Assembly (NCBI RefSeq): GCF_003583365.1
Contig: NZ_QXED01000007.1
Coordinates: 1 to 64,000 of the forward strand
Reading direction: 5' to 3'
DNA from: Fibrisoma montanum
Lineage (GTDB): Bacteria > Bacteroidota > Bacteroidia > Cytophagales > Spirosomataceae
DNA length: 64,000 nt
Shown: in pieces, positions 35,275 through 44,850 of the stretch
How positions within the stretch are numbered: the first letter of the stretch is position 1
How the letters are laid out: each line of letters begins with the position of its first letter
Notes under the pieces: generated by a model
Told to the model about the DNA's origin: nothing
What the model saw: only the letters and a program-made list of their open reading frames with translations
The model's database searches: none
Program-made: the position numbers and the translations under genes

Positions 35275-35732
35275 GCGCGTTGGAGTCGTCGGGCTGGTAG
35301 AATTAACGTAGTTTCCATTCGGCTGACCCGGCTGGCCGTCGAATACACCGGGAACGTACCGGGTTCGATTTCAACCCGTACGGCGTGGAACCGGTTGGCC
35401 TGATCAGGAGCGAGAATATACACACCCGGTGAGCCGTAGATTGTGCTGACGGCTTTGGCTTCCGAGCGGGAATAGATCACCGTCCGGATCCGGAGCAGCT
35501 CGGCCGCTTCCTTCTGATTGTGAAGGGTCAGACCGGCCTGACGACGTGTGCCGAGCGAACTCACAGCTACCTGCTCCTCATACTCAGCTTCCCAAAGCCA
35601 GTACATCCAGCCGGTTGGTGCCAGCCAGGTCAGATAAATACCCGGCTTGCGGCACCCCTCAACCGTCGGCTGGGAAGGCGTCAGCAGCAACCCGCGAAAG
35701 GTCAGATCAAAGGTGATATCGAACGTTGCCAT
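35271..35732 (-). CDS. Phage structural-block protein, unknown
   Basis: 153-residue, beta-rich protein (MATFDITFDLTFRGLLLTPS; GIYLTWLAPTGWMYWLWEAE). It lies between the beta-helix spike and the tail-tip gene with 1- and 4-bp overlaps. Probably a tail-tip accessory subunit by context. Confidence 0.5.
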   Translation of the reverse strand: MATFDITFDLTFRGLLLTPSQPTVEGCRKPGIYLTWLAPTGWMYWLWEAEYEEQVAVSSLGTRRQAGLTLHNQKEAAELLRIRTVIYSRSEAKAVSTIYGSPGVYILAPDQANRFHAVRVEIEPGTFPVYSTASRVSRMETTLILPARRLQRA

Positions 35733-38557
35733 TATGCGGTTGCTCCCAAAGCCACCCAGGGCCGTGGGTTGTTTTTAGCCGTCCAGCCCGTTGTGATATC
35801 GAGCTGGCCAGTGGTGATCCCATCTACTGTTTTTGTTCCCAGCACAAACGGAGCCGACGCCCGGCCCCCGTTCAGTGACAGCTTCCCAGAAACGTTATCG
35901 GTCACCCGCAGGGCAACCGGTGTTGTACCGCTACTAATGAGAGCCAGGTAGTATTTCGTGCCGGCCGTAACGTTGACGGTCTGGTTGAACGCCGTCCGCT
36001 TAAAACCGTTTGATCCAAAGTCTGTTGTGGCCAGCGCGTGTGCTAAATAGTTGCCAGTAGCGTCCATCAGCACAAAGCCATTTTTGATGGTGGCGCCGTT
36101 CGCCGTCAGACTGGATCCGGGCGTCGACACCTCGTACAAGACATGCGTTACGGCGAAATCCCGTTCGGCATAGACCTCGAATAGTTGCGTTTGGTTAGTC
36201 GTACAGACCTGCACACCGTTGATAGCGGCCTGATCCGTGCAGGCCCAGGCTGCATTCAGCGAACGCAGGAAAGCCGGCACGTAGCCCGTGGCACCCGACA
36301 CCGTAGCGTTAACCTTGTTGTTTGCATCATCATAGGTAAACGATATGCCCGAGTGCGTTCCCCCGGTCAGCAAGGCCGCGGCTGCATCCTGAATGGCTTC
36401 CGTGTCGGGTACGGCCACCGTCTGCCAGGCGGAAGCATAGTCCGTACCTGACGACTTAACCAGCACCTGACCCGTTGTGCCGCCCGTGGGTAAGCCGTTG
36501 GTGGCTGCTCCGGTTGCGGCTACAGGTTGCGGCCGGCCAGGTGCATAGACTTCGAACTCGGACAGCTGGAGTACGGTAGCCCCGTTGCTGGGATCGGTGC
36601 TGAGGGTCGTTGCCCGTAGCCGCACCTGATCGGCTTCGATGGGTGCGAAGAACAGCCGCTCGGTGTAGGTTGCGGATGTGGGTGCGCTCTGGCCAGCCTT
36701 GGTAACCACCGTCGACCAGGTGAGCCCGCCGTCGTTTGATATCTCAATGACGTAGGCGATCGGCCAGCCAACACCGATATTGCCGGCATCGGTGCGCGGG
36801 CTGACCACCACCTCACCGATTACCTGCCGGTAGCGCAGATCCACGCCTACCCATTCGTCCTGACCCGTGTTGAAGTTGCTGGAGTAAAAACCCGACGTAC
36901 TGCCATCGATCAACGCACTGGCTGGAAATAGCTCGGTGCGGGCGAAGGCGGTTTGGCCACTGCCATAGTTGGCAAACGTGCGCTTGGGCCACAACGTACC
37001 GTCGGCTTTTCGGTTGCCTTCTACGGTGATCACCTGCCGGTTGCCGCTGGTCGGGTGCGAGACGAACACACTGCCGGCACCGAGCGTGTTATTTCGCATG
37101 TACCGACGCAGACTGACCGAGGCACTGGCCGCGGTCGCTTTAAGATCAAAGTCGGCGCTGAATCCCTGAATACGGTTGTTTTCAATGTACTCAGCATCAC
37201 AGTAGGTGCCATCCGAATTAAACACCGTGATGCCTACCGTACCCCCGGCCGTGGCCAGCAGCCGGTTCCCCCGAACGATCAGCTCCGGTTTGGTGGTGGC
37301 ATCTCCGAAGACGGCTCCGCAGCTGATGCCATTCGCAGCCGGCACCGTCCAGGTGAGCGTATTATTCTCAATGCGTTGCTGCCGGCTGGCCGTTACCTGC
37401 CATTCGATGTTGGTATTGATAAAGTTGCAGTTACGGATGGTTACCGAACGGAAAGCCCCATCCGCAGGACCAACCAGCTCCCGGGCGTTCGGTATCGTAC
37501 ATTCAAACGTACAGCCATCATAGGTTACGTCCTCAGCGCTGCCGGCTTCGATCACGCCCGAACCGTAATGGCGGACCAGCTTCATACCGGCCTGGCTTAC
37601 TTTCAGGTGGCAGTTGATGACCTTGAACCCTTTGACGTGGCCAAAGGTCGTCACTACCCCGCCATTGCTGCTGTTCTCCAGGTAGCTGTTAACGATCATG
37701 CAGTTGACACCTCCTTCATCATCGAAGTCAACATCCCCGCAATTGATCACGTTGACAAAGCTGGCCACGATGTTGTTGCCCAGGCTTCCCCATATCCCTC
37801 CACCGGAGCAGTTCTTGATCGTTCCGCCAATAATGCGACCAGGACCCGCAGGCCGGCTTTCAGTAAGCGATCGAAAACCACCGACGTAGCCGGCTGTAGT
37901 GCCCTGGTTGGCTCCTCCATCCCAATGAATGCCGTGGCCGTAGCCGGAAATTTCCGGTTCGATGACTTTCCAGCTGGTCGTGTAGGGAAACAGCAGGAAG
38001 GATTCGACACCCCCCTGCTGATAGTTGATACCGGCTTCGACGTTAGTGCCCTTTGGAAGAACAACCTTGATGTTGTTGCCAAACGGGAACCTTCCGAGCG
38101 TACACCCGACGCATTCATTATCCTTTAGCGTCACATCACTACAGCCGTGAGCACTCAGCACCCGCACCCGGTAGGCGTTGTTACCGTTCGTATCCCCCGC
38201 ACACACCCACTTACCACCTACAATGCTGAAACCCTGTTTGCTGTTGCCGTCAAAGACGAAACCGCTGTCCTGAGTCCAGTTGGCACCGGTCGGCAGCGAC
38301 ACGTTCAGCGTGGAGCCAGAAAAGTCCAGCGTTACCCGGTCGGCGGGTATGTTAAGCACACCCGTACGTAATTTGTACGTACCGGGAAACATCTTCCACG
38401 TCGCTCCAGCTGGCAACTGAGCCAGGCGAGTTTGTAGCAGCGTGGTAATGTCGATGGTTCCGGTCGTATCAACGGCGGTGGCACCCATGCCCGGTGAAAG
38501 CGCATGGATGCCAGCCACTAATTCAGGATTTCGGATTTGTTTGGCGTGTTGCTGCAC
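35732..38557 (-). CDS. Tail spike with right-handed beta-helix and discoidin-like domain
   Basis: 941-residue protein. An N-terminal parallel beta-helix (about 30-500) shows the pectate-lyase-like sequence rhythm (VTLKDNECVGCTLG, GRIIGGTIKNCSGGGIWGSL, VTYDGCTFECTIP). It is followed by an F5/8-type-C (discoidin) domain at about 545-690 (DEWVGVDLRYRQVIGEVVVS) and C-terminal beta modules. Such spikes bind or cut surface polysaccharide; no catalytic residues can be assigned. The start is a GTG at 38557; an ATG at 38488 is the alternative. Confidence 0.78.
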   Translation of the reverse strand: MQQHAKQIRNPELVAGIHALSPGMGATAVDTTGTIDITTLLQTRLAQLPAGATWKMFPGTYKLRTGVLNIPADRVTLDFSGSTLNVSLPTGANWTQDSGFVFDGNSKQGFSIVGGKWVCAGDTNGNNAYRVRVLSAHGCSDVTLKDNECVGCTLGRFPFGNNIKVVLPKGTNVEAGINYQQGGVESFLLFPYTTSWKVIEPEISGYGHGIHWDGGANQGTTAGYVGGFRSLTESRPAGPGRIIGGTIKNCSGGGIWGSLGNNIVASFVNVINCGDVDFDDEGGVNCMIVNSYLENSSNGGVVTTFGHVKGFKVINCHLKVSQAGMKLVRHYGSGVIEAGSAEDVTYDGCTFECTIPNARELVGPADGAFRSVTIRNCNFINTNIEWQVTASRQQRIENNTLTWTVPAANGISCGAVFGDATTKPELIVRGNRLLATAGGTVGITVFNSDGTYCDAEYIENNRIQGFSADFDLKATAASASVSLRRYMRNNTLGAGSVFVSHPTSGNRQVITVEGNRKADGTLWPKRTFANYGSGQTAFARTELFPASALIDGSTSGFYSSNFNTGQDEWVGVDLRYRQVIGEVVVSPRTDAGNIGVGWPIAYVIEISNDGGLTWSTVVTKAGQSAPTSATYTERLFFAPIEADQVRLRATTLSTDPSNGATVLQLSEFEVYAPGRPQPVAATGAATNGLPTGGTTGQVLVKSSGTDYASAWQTVAVPDTEAIQDAAAALLTGGTHSGISFTYDDANNKVNATVSGATGYVPAFLRSLNAAWACTDQAAINGVQVCTTNQTQLFEVYAERDFAVTHVLYEVSTPGSSLTANGATIKNGFVLMDATGNYLAHALATTDFGSNGFKRTAFNQTVNVTAGTKYYLALISSGTTPVALRVTDNVSGKLSLNGGRASAPFVLGTKTVDGITTGQLDITTGWTAKNNPRPWVALGATA

Positions 38558-38578
38558 GGGCGGTAAGCCATTTAAAAG

Positions 38579-39358
38579 TTAAACAACGTACACAAAATCG
38601 ACCCGATCGTTCGTGTCGAGCTGATAACCAGCCGCTGATCCAACCCAGTACAGTTTATCGCCGGCCAGGATTGCGTTGAGCGCCCGGGCAGTCGTGCCGC
38701 TGTCACCCGAGAAATAGGCTTCACCCGTTTTGACACCGTTGCCAACGTTTACCGTTAGCCCGTTTACCTTGACTTCAACGAATGATCCCTGTGCAGGCGT
38801 AGCAGCAATACCCGTGTTGCAGGCCAGATCAAAATCATTGGTCGTCAGCAGAGCCGCCATGTTCTTGTTCTGGGCCGTGGGGGTTGCGTAGTACGTCGAG
38901 CTGAAAAGCTGGAAGGTGATGTTAGTCGTTCCCAGCACGATGTTACCAGTATTGCTGATGCGCCAGGTTGTCCGGGCGTTGGTCGTACCTTCCTCAACCG
39001 ATACGGCCATACCTGCCGTTACTTCGCCGTTGTTGTCGGCATCCGGCGAACGAGCCCAGGCACCCGCAGCGGCTACCCAAATGCCGTTTGCCGTCTGGGT
39101 GGTCTGATCTTTCACCAAAACGCGATCGCCGGCCAGCAGCGTGATGCCATCAACCACAATTAAACCCGACAGCGCGGCCAGGTTGCCGGTCGTTGCGACC
39201 CGAACGGATGGTTTGAAGTCCAGACCGTACAGGGAATTGTCGATTGTGGTTTGCACAAACGAACGCGATGCCGGATCCCCGGGCGCGGAAGCGGTTGAGA
39301 TGTCGAGCATGCCCGGCGTGACTTTACCGCGAATCTGTTTGAAATGAGGCTGTGACAT
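38579..39358 (-). CDS. Tail-fibre protein
   Basis: 259-residue protein with the widespread phage-fibre pattern ATTGNLAALSGLIVVDGITL followed by LAGDRVLVKDQT and ANGIWVAAAGAW (about 55-115), then a beta-rich C-terminal part. The N-terminal ~50 residues (SQPHFKQIRGKVTPGMLDIS) probably attach to the baseplate. Confidence 0.8.
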   Translation of the reverse strand: MSQPHFKQIRGKVTPGMLDISTASAPGDPASRSFVQTTIDNSLYGLDFKPSVRVATTGNLAALSGLIVVDGITLLAGDRVLVKDQTTQTANGIWVAAAGAWARSPDADNNGEVTAGMAVSVEEGTTNARTTWRISNTGNIVLGTTNITFQLFSSTYYATPTAQNKNMAALLTTNDFDLACNTGIAATPAQGSFVEVKVNGLTVNVGNGVKTGEAYFSGDSGTTARALNAILAGDKLYWVGSAAGYQLDTNDRVDFVYVV

Positions 39359-39382
39359 TGTTTTTAAGTTAGCTGTCTTGAA

Positions 39383-40024
39383 TTATAAAAGGGTAAGTAA
39401 AAGCTCATCGGAGGTGTCCAGCGGCACCCCGCCTATGTAGTCGAGGTACGGCAGACTAATCGTATAATCCCGGCCTTTGGTCATCCGCACCCCGTTGACG
39501 TATAGCTGAGAGCGTAGTTCACTACCACCGATGTTCCAGCGCGTTTGATTGGGCTGGGTCACAGTTAGCAGCAGCGGTTCAATGACGGTGAGGCCCTGAA
39601 TGATGGCCGTTCGATACGGCCGGAGTTCGACCCGTATTGGTACCAGATCCCCTACGACTACGTGAATGCGGTTTGGTTCGGGATTGCTCATCAGGCCCGA
39701 GGTCGTCAGCGTCAGACTACCCAGGGCCAAGCGCTGCCGTTCACCACCGATCACACCGTCAATTTCCAGATACCGGCTCCCGCGGTTCAAAGCCTTGACG
39801 ACCGATGCCGACACTGAGAAGATCACCAGCGGGGGAACGGCTTCCCCCTGGATGATGTAGCGCGGCTTGGTATCCCCTTCCCGCTCATACAGCAGCAACC
39901 GGGCGTCCAGTTGCGATGCATCCTGTTCAGTGTCATCTTCTTCGAGAGAGAGTTGCAGGCTAAACCCTTCGTCGGGATCCTGACTGATGCTGATGCGTTT
40001 AGCTCTGAGGTCGGCGGTAATCAT
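39383..40024 (-). CDS. Phage baseplate/fibre-adaptor candidate
   Basis: 213-residue, predominantly beta protein with acidic N-terminal half, no recognised domain. Overlaps the giant fibre gene by 4 bp (ATGA) and sits between two fibre genes, which makes a baseplate or adaptor role likely. Confidence 0.5.
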   Translation of the reverse strand: MITADLRAKRISISQDPDEGFSLQLSLEEDDTEQDASQLDARLLLYEREGDTKPRYIIQGEAVPPLVIFSVSASVVKALNRGSRYLEIDGVIGGERQRLALGSLTLTTSGLMSNPEPNRIHVVVGDLVPIRVELRPYRTAIIQGLTVIEPLLLTVTQPNQTRWNIGGSELRSQLYVNGVRMTKGRDYTISLPYLDYIGGVPLDTSDELLLTLL

Positions 40025-43000
40025 GATGCTGCGTTACGTTTACGGGCGAACAGTCGACCGCCCCATCCTTTGACTTCACCGGACATCTCCCGACCGTCGA
40101 CCGGAGATTTCCACGTTACGATACTGGTTTGGGTATTTAGCTCATGCGGCCGGTAAGCGAAGTACAGCTCCCAGCCGGTTGACGGACTGTCAACGCCCGT
40201 AACAAGGGGCACGGCCTGAGCCGCCGTATTACCATTAGCTCTCCACAGCTTGTGCGGCCCTCCGGTGACGAACTGACCATTAGCCGGATTCTTTACCGGG
40301 ATGTCGAGTATGTGTTGGCGCTTGTCGGCCAGTAACACCGTGGCGTTGTACTGAGCCAGTTCGTTCAGGGCTTCCTGATGGGCATCGCGTGAGCGCAGGT
40401 GTACCCGTGGGTGCAGGTTTTCGCCGTTGCTCTGCGCTACGTCGATGACGGTACCAGCGCCCCAGAAGTACATCCCGTGGAAGTGCAGCCTAGACAGGTA
40501 CGTGATGTTGCGGATAACTTCGGGGTGGAGCGGCAGCTTGGTGTTACGATCGTTACCGGTACCAGATCCGTTGATGGTCCAGGGCACCCAGGCGCCATTG
40601 AGGAACTCGAAGGTGTCTTTGTCGAGGTAGTTGAATTCATAGATTGATTCGGTCTGCCAGTAAAACTTATGATCCTGCCAGCCCTTTTCATTCAGGATCT
40701 TCCAGTTCAGAGCCGCATGGTAAGCCATCGTGTAGGGCCGGGTCAGCAGCGGCTGCAACTTATCGTACCAGTCGTCAATGTTCTTGAGGCTGTCGGGTGA
40801 GTTACGCGTGATGCTGAAGAACTGGTTGTAATCACTGCGCTTGACGAAACAGTAGTTTTCGTAGTTGTAGGTAATATGGCGTTTAAACTCGGCCGACAGC
40901 TGGCCGTTGAGGTTGTAGGTCTGGCCGTTGTTGAGGGTGACCGTACCGCCATTTCCAAAAGCGTTTAACTGGGGATAGAACCCGCCGTTGTTGACCGACG
41001 AAGCCAGCACCTCATCCAGATTCAATGGACTGTCTTTTACGTCCAGAATCGGAGCCAGGGTCGTATCATCGCCATAGAACGGTTCCATGCCGTTGCAGTT
41101 CTGCCGAAGGTATTTCGTAGCAAACAGGATCACGTTGTTCCACTTCTGGATCAGGGCCGAGGTCAACGCCTGGTCCCCTCCCCGGTTGTAGCACTGCCGT
41201 ACGGTTTCGGTCTGGCCGGTCGCGTAATTGAAAAACGAGGTGTCTTTCATCGCATCCGACATCAGGTTATAGTCGTACTGTGGGTTGCCCGATCCTGTTG
41301 AGAAGTAGCCGTATTCAAGGTTGTACGAACCTTCCTTGACAGTCGCTACGCCATCGATCAGCCCGTTCTGCGGCACCGAGTTAAACAGGTTCAGCGAACC
41401 GGTCAGCGTATTACATACCTGCTGAAGTGGTTGCGTGAGCAGCGAATGGCTGTTCTGTGGATAGCCTGAGAAGCTACCACCACCGCCGTATTCAAAGAAC
41501 AGTTCGGCATCCTTGGGCGGTGTATTGCCCCAGGGTTGATTTGCCGTGTCATTGTACGCCCGGTAGCTGATCATGTTATGGCCACGGGCTTTGAGCGACT
41601 CAGGCGTTTCGTTCTGACCGCCGTTATTGAAAGCAAACACCTCATGGGTGCGCTGCTTCCAGCCGTCGAGAATAGGTAGGTGCGGCTTATCCTGAAGCCG
41701 GGATACCTGGTTATAGACCGGCGTAAAGGTGAACGGCCGGGTGAAGCGCTGAGCGTCATTAGTAGCCGACGGCGTTGCGATGACATCACCCGTTGTCTGA
41801 CCCTGGGTGTAGATGATCTGGGTCGACACGTTAGCCGGCCGGTTGAAGGTCAGCGATATCTTCCGTTCAGGATAGCCTGCAAGCTGTTCCGTTGGTCGGA
41901 ACTCAATCTCATACGCAACCAGGGGCTGAGGAATGGAATAGCCGAACCGGTGATCCGGGAAGGGAAACCCACGGTTAGCCGTAAAGCTCATGTTGGCCCA
42001 CGGGGTGAAGTTTTCACCTGGCACCCGGTAGCGAAACTGAGCCCCATTCTCAAAGTCAAGTTTGGCGAAGTACGAATCATCGCCGTCCAGCGTACCCCAG
42101 CCAATAGACGTGATTTCGGCGGCTTTGATCGCAAAGCCAGCCGACTGCTGAACGCCTGGCTCCGATACGAGCTGCACTTCACGGGTGTAGTTACCCGGCG
42201 TGAGCGTCTGCGGAAACTGCACTTCGTACTGGCTGCCGACCAGCGTACCCGCCAGCCAGTTGTTATCGGGACTGCCGGCCGGGTCATAATCGAACTGAAC
42301 CGGTCCAGTAGCGACGGCCCGCAATTTGAGCTTACGTTGACTCTGCAGCAGGGCCTCATCGTAACTAAAGGCGCTGATGGAGCCGGTTGAGCCCGTTGCC
42401 GGATAGTCCTGTTTGGAGTAGTTGGCCTGGCTGGTCAGATCGATCGTAGCCTGAATGACCTGGGTGCCGACGCCCGAATCCCATTCCACCTCATACTTAC
42501 CCGGTGCGACGTTTTCAATGTAGTTGGATGTACGGTTGTACTGCTTACCATCTCCGGTCTGGCTGCCAAAGTCACGGAAGGCGGTAAAAGCGGTTGATCC
42601 GGACCAGACGCCATCTACCCGGCGTACGATCCGGCCGCGAATGCTTCCGTTACTCTGACCCATCAGAAACAGGCCAGCTCCGTTGTAGCTGTGGCCAGTA
42701 CGCTCAATCGATGCTGACGTACCGGCCCGACTGACCGTCAGGATGAAGTCAACATCAATTACTGCATTGCTGGCATCCGTAGCCCGCAAACGGAAGAACT
42801 GTTTGCGGGTCGTGGCCGTATCATCGTACTTGGCGAACGGTGTAGCGGCATTGGCCAGCACCAGCGTTGAGGTGTTGAAGGTAAAATCGTCTTCGTAGAT
42901 GCTGCTGTAGTTGCCATTAGCCAGTTTCTGGTAGAGCTGGTAGGTGATACCCTCACCGGTAAAGGCATCGTTTGGCAGATCGTAGCTGAAGGCCTGCCCT

Positions 43001-44850
43001 TCGGTAGCCTGCTGATCAGTAATGCCCCCAACGTATTTTAGTTCGTTGGCTCCTCCACTCACGGCATACCCGTAGGCTTCGACTTCGATCAGGTGCAGCG
43101 GATCACCACCCGTGAGCTGGACACCGATATACCGACAGGTGACTTTCTGCGGTAAGGTCACATCCAGACTAGCCCCGGCTTCACCAGTCTGGTAGGTGTA
43201 CTTCACAGCGCTGTTAAGCATACTGGAGAGTGTGCCCGCTCCGTCGACGTGTGGCTGGTTGCTGAAGTAGTAGTAAAAGTCGCGCAGGCGGGCCTGTGCT
43301 TCGGGCGAATCGGTCCGGTTGCGAATGATGATGCGCTCAATGACGAACGCCTTGCCCAGATCACCCTCCCACCACGATTGCGGTTCGCCTAACGTGTGGT
43401 TGTTGGTGCCCAGGTTACCGTCATTAGCCAGGCTTGCCTCACCTCCTGATAAGGTTGAGGACTGTCGGGCGGGCTTGTTGAGCAATAGATTGTTATTGCC
43501 AGGGAACAGGCGGGCGTAATTAAAGCCGCCATCCGCAATCAGGTGCGTCGCTTCGATGCTGATCAGCGTACCGGGAATCGTGGCCGTTACCCGTACAAAG
43601 TAACCATCACCGGTAGGATCCGGAGAGCCTCCCCATACGAACTGATGGCTATAGGCATCCTGCTCCCACTGATAATCACCCTCGCTCATCGGGTGGTAGT
43701 TCTCGTCAGTCCATGCCGGTGTCGTCGGTTCCAGAATTTCAACCTTAACCTGAACGTTGCCACTCCCCTGCACCAAAGCCACGAACTGTTTCGTGCTGTT
43801 ATTACGGTAAAAGCCTAACCGCGTGATGGTACTGGGCACGGGCTTGGGCTTAATAACGATCTGGAACGTCATGGACGACGACGCCCCGGCTCCGTCGACA
43901 GCCGAATACCCTACGTTATAGGTGCCGAGGGTGGTTGGCGTACCGGTGATCTTGTTGGTAGCCTTATCCCAGAGCAGACCAGGCGGCAAACCGACGACAT
44001 CATACTTGATGTTGAGGGCTGAACCGTCCGGATCAAAGAAGCTGGGTAGCGTCTGGGTGTAGGCGATGCCTTCAGTGCCGGTCTGCGTCGTGATCGATGG
44101 CGGTACCGGTGGCTTGTTGGCCAGCAAATCTTTAAGCTGCTGCTGGGTAGCCAGCGCGAAGTCGTAGTTCGGCAGTCCATTTTCCGTTTGCTGGGTGTAG
44201 AAGTACATCCCGATGGCCGCATTGCCGACCTGATCCAGAAAAAACGGCTGCTCAACGGCCATACCATTGCGGATCCTACCGGTGCGGGAGGAGATGTTCC
44301 CGCCCAGCGTCATGATCAGATCCCAACTCGGAATCAGAAAGTTTTTAAGGATCTTCGAAAACCAGCGTGTTGACACGGCCCGATCATACCCGGGCGTTTG
44401 CTCATTTCCTTCGGTGCCGGCATTAACTTCCTCCTCGGTAGCATAGCGTACCGTGCCCAGACGTTCCGTTGTAGCTGTTGGCACGTTTCCACCATTGCCC
44501 GTTGGGATACGTTCATCGACGTATTCTTTCAGAGCTTCGGCCGCAACCGGCAGCGTATTGCCGGTCGTGATCTGATCTTTACTGGTAACGATCTTTGGGG
44601 TCCACTTCTCTTTATGAGTCGCTGGTGATTCGCCTGGGTCGGTGTTGGCTACGGCCTGAGCCAGTGAGCCGTTGAAGATTACCCACTGTTCAGCTAGATA
44701 CGCTGCGTTGGGGTCAAACTCCTGAATACTGGAATCGGTCAGGTCCTGCAGCAGCGTACCTACCCGCTGGGCACTGTTAGCAGATTCCTGAACTTCATTG
44801 GCTACGACCGTGGCCCGGTTTCGTAGGTTGGATAACGTTTTTTTAGACAC
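40021..44850 (-). CDS. Giant tail fibre/receptor-binding protein (1609 residues)
   Basis: 1609-residue mosaic protein. Order: N-terminal coiled phage-fibre base (1-200, with TATTERLGTVRYATEEEVNA); an Ig-like putative-Ig (cadherin-like) module about 245-335 (VPPSITTQTGTEGIAYTQTL); a discoidin/F5-8C-like module about 450-600 (NLLLNKPARQSSTLSGGEAS, WWEGDLGKAFVI); a second beta module; then several hundred residues of all-beta modules, and a C-terminal ~550-residue region (from about 1050) rich in Trp/Tyr that resembles an alpha/beta glycoside-hydrolase-like domain. I cannot name catalytic residues. Start is GTG. Confidence 0.75.
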   Translation of the reverse strand: MSKKTLSNLRNRATVVANEVQESANSAQRVGTLLQDLTDSSIQEFDPNAAYLAEQWVIFNGSLAQAVANTDPGESPATHKEKWTPKIVTSKDQITTGNTLPVAAEALKEYVDERIPTGNGGNVPTATTERLGTVRYATEEEVNAGTEGNEQTPGYDRAVSTRWFSKILKNFLIPSWDLIMTLGGNISSRTGRIRNGMAVEQPFFLDQVGNAAIGMYFYTQQTENGLPNYDFALATQQQLKDLLANKPPVPPSITTQTGTEGIAYTQTLPSFFDPDGSALNIKYDVVGLPPGLLWDKATNKITGTPTTLGTYNVGYSAVDGAGASSSMTFQIVIKPKPVPSTITRLGFYRNNSTKQFVALVQGSGNVQVKVEILEPTTPAWTDENYHPMSEGDYQWEQDAYSHQFVWGGSPDPTGDGYFVRVTATIPGTLISIEATHLIADGGFNYARLFPGNNNLLLNKPARQSSTLSGGEASLANDGNLGTNNHTLGEPQSWWEGDLGKAFVIERIIIRNRTDSPEAQARLRDFYYYFSNQPHVDGAGTLSSMLNSAVKYTYQTGEAGASLDVTLPQKVTCRYIGVQLTGGDPLHLIEVEAYGYAVSGGANELKYVGGITDQQATEGQAFSYDLPNDAFTGEGITYQLYQKLANGNYSSIYEDDFTFNTSTLVLANAATPFAKYDDTATTRKQFFRLRATDASNAVIDVDFILTVSRAGTSASIERTGHSYNGAGLFLMGQSNGSIRGRIVRRVDGVWSGSTAFTAFRDFGSQTGDGKQYNRTSNYIENVAPGKYEVEWDSGVGTQVIQATIDLTSQANYSKQDYPATGSTGSISAFSYDEALLQSQRKLKLRAVATGPVQFDYDPAGSPDNNWLAGTLVGSQYEVQFPQTLTPGNYTREVQLVSEPGVQQSAGFAIKAAEITSIGWGTLDGDDSYFAKLDFENGAQFRYRVPGENFTPWANMSFTANRGFPFPDHRFGYSIPQPLVAYEIEFRPTEQLAGYPERKISLTFNRPANVSTQIIYTQGQTTGDVIATPSATNDAQRFTRPFTFTPVYNQVSRLQDKPHLPILDGWKQRTHEVFAFNNGGQNETPESLKARGHNMISYRAYNDTANQPWGNTPPKDAELFFEYGGGGSFSGYPQNSHSLLTQPLQQVCNTLTGSLNLFNSVPQNGLIDGVATVKEGSYNLEYGYFSTGSGNPQYDYNLMSDAMKDTSFFNYATGQTETVRQCYNRGGDQALTSALIQKWNNVILFATKYLRQNCNGMEPFYGDDTTLAPILDVKDSPLNLDEVLASSVNNGGFYPQLNAFGNGGTVTLNNGQTYNLNGQLSAEFKRHITYNYENYCFVKRSDYNQFFSITRNSPDSLKNIDDWYDKLQPLLTRPYTMAYHAALNWKILNEKGWQDHKFYWQTESIYEFNYLDKDTFEFLNGAWVPWTINGSGTGNDRNTKLPLHPEVIRNITYLSRLHFHGMYFWGAGTVIDVAQSNGENLHPRVHLRSRDAHQEALNELAQYNATVLLADKRQHILDIPVKNPANGQFVTGGPHKLWRANGNTAAQAVPLVTGVDSPSTGWELYFAYRPHELNTQTSIVTWKSPVDGREMSGEVKGWGGRLFARKRNAAS

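Noticed and set aside
36953-38128. 391-codon + strand frame
   Set aside because: Antisense of the beta-helix spike, whose repeat rhythm is convincing on the minus strand.
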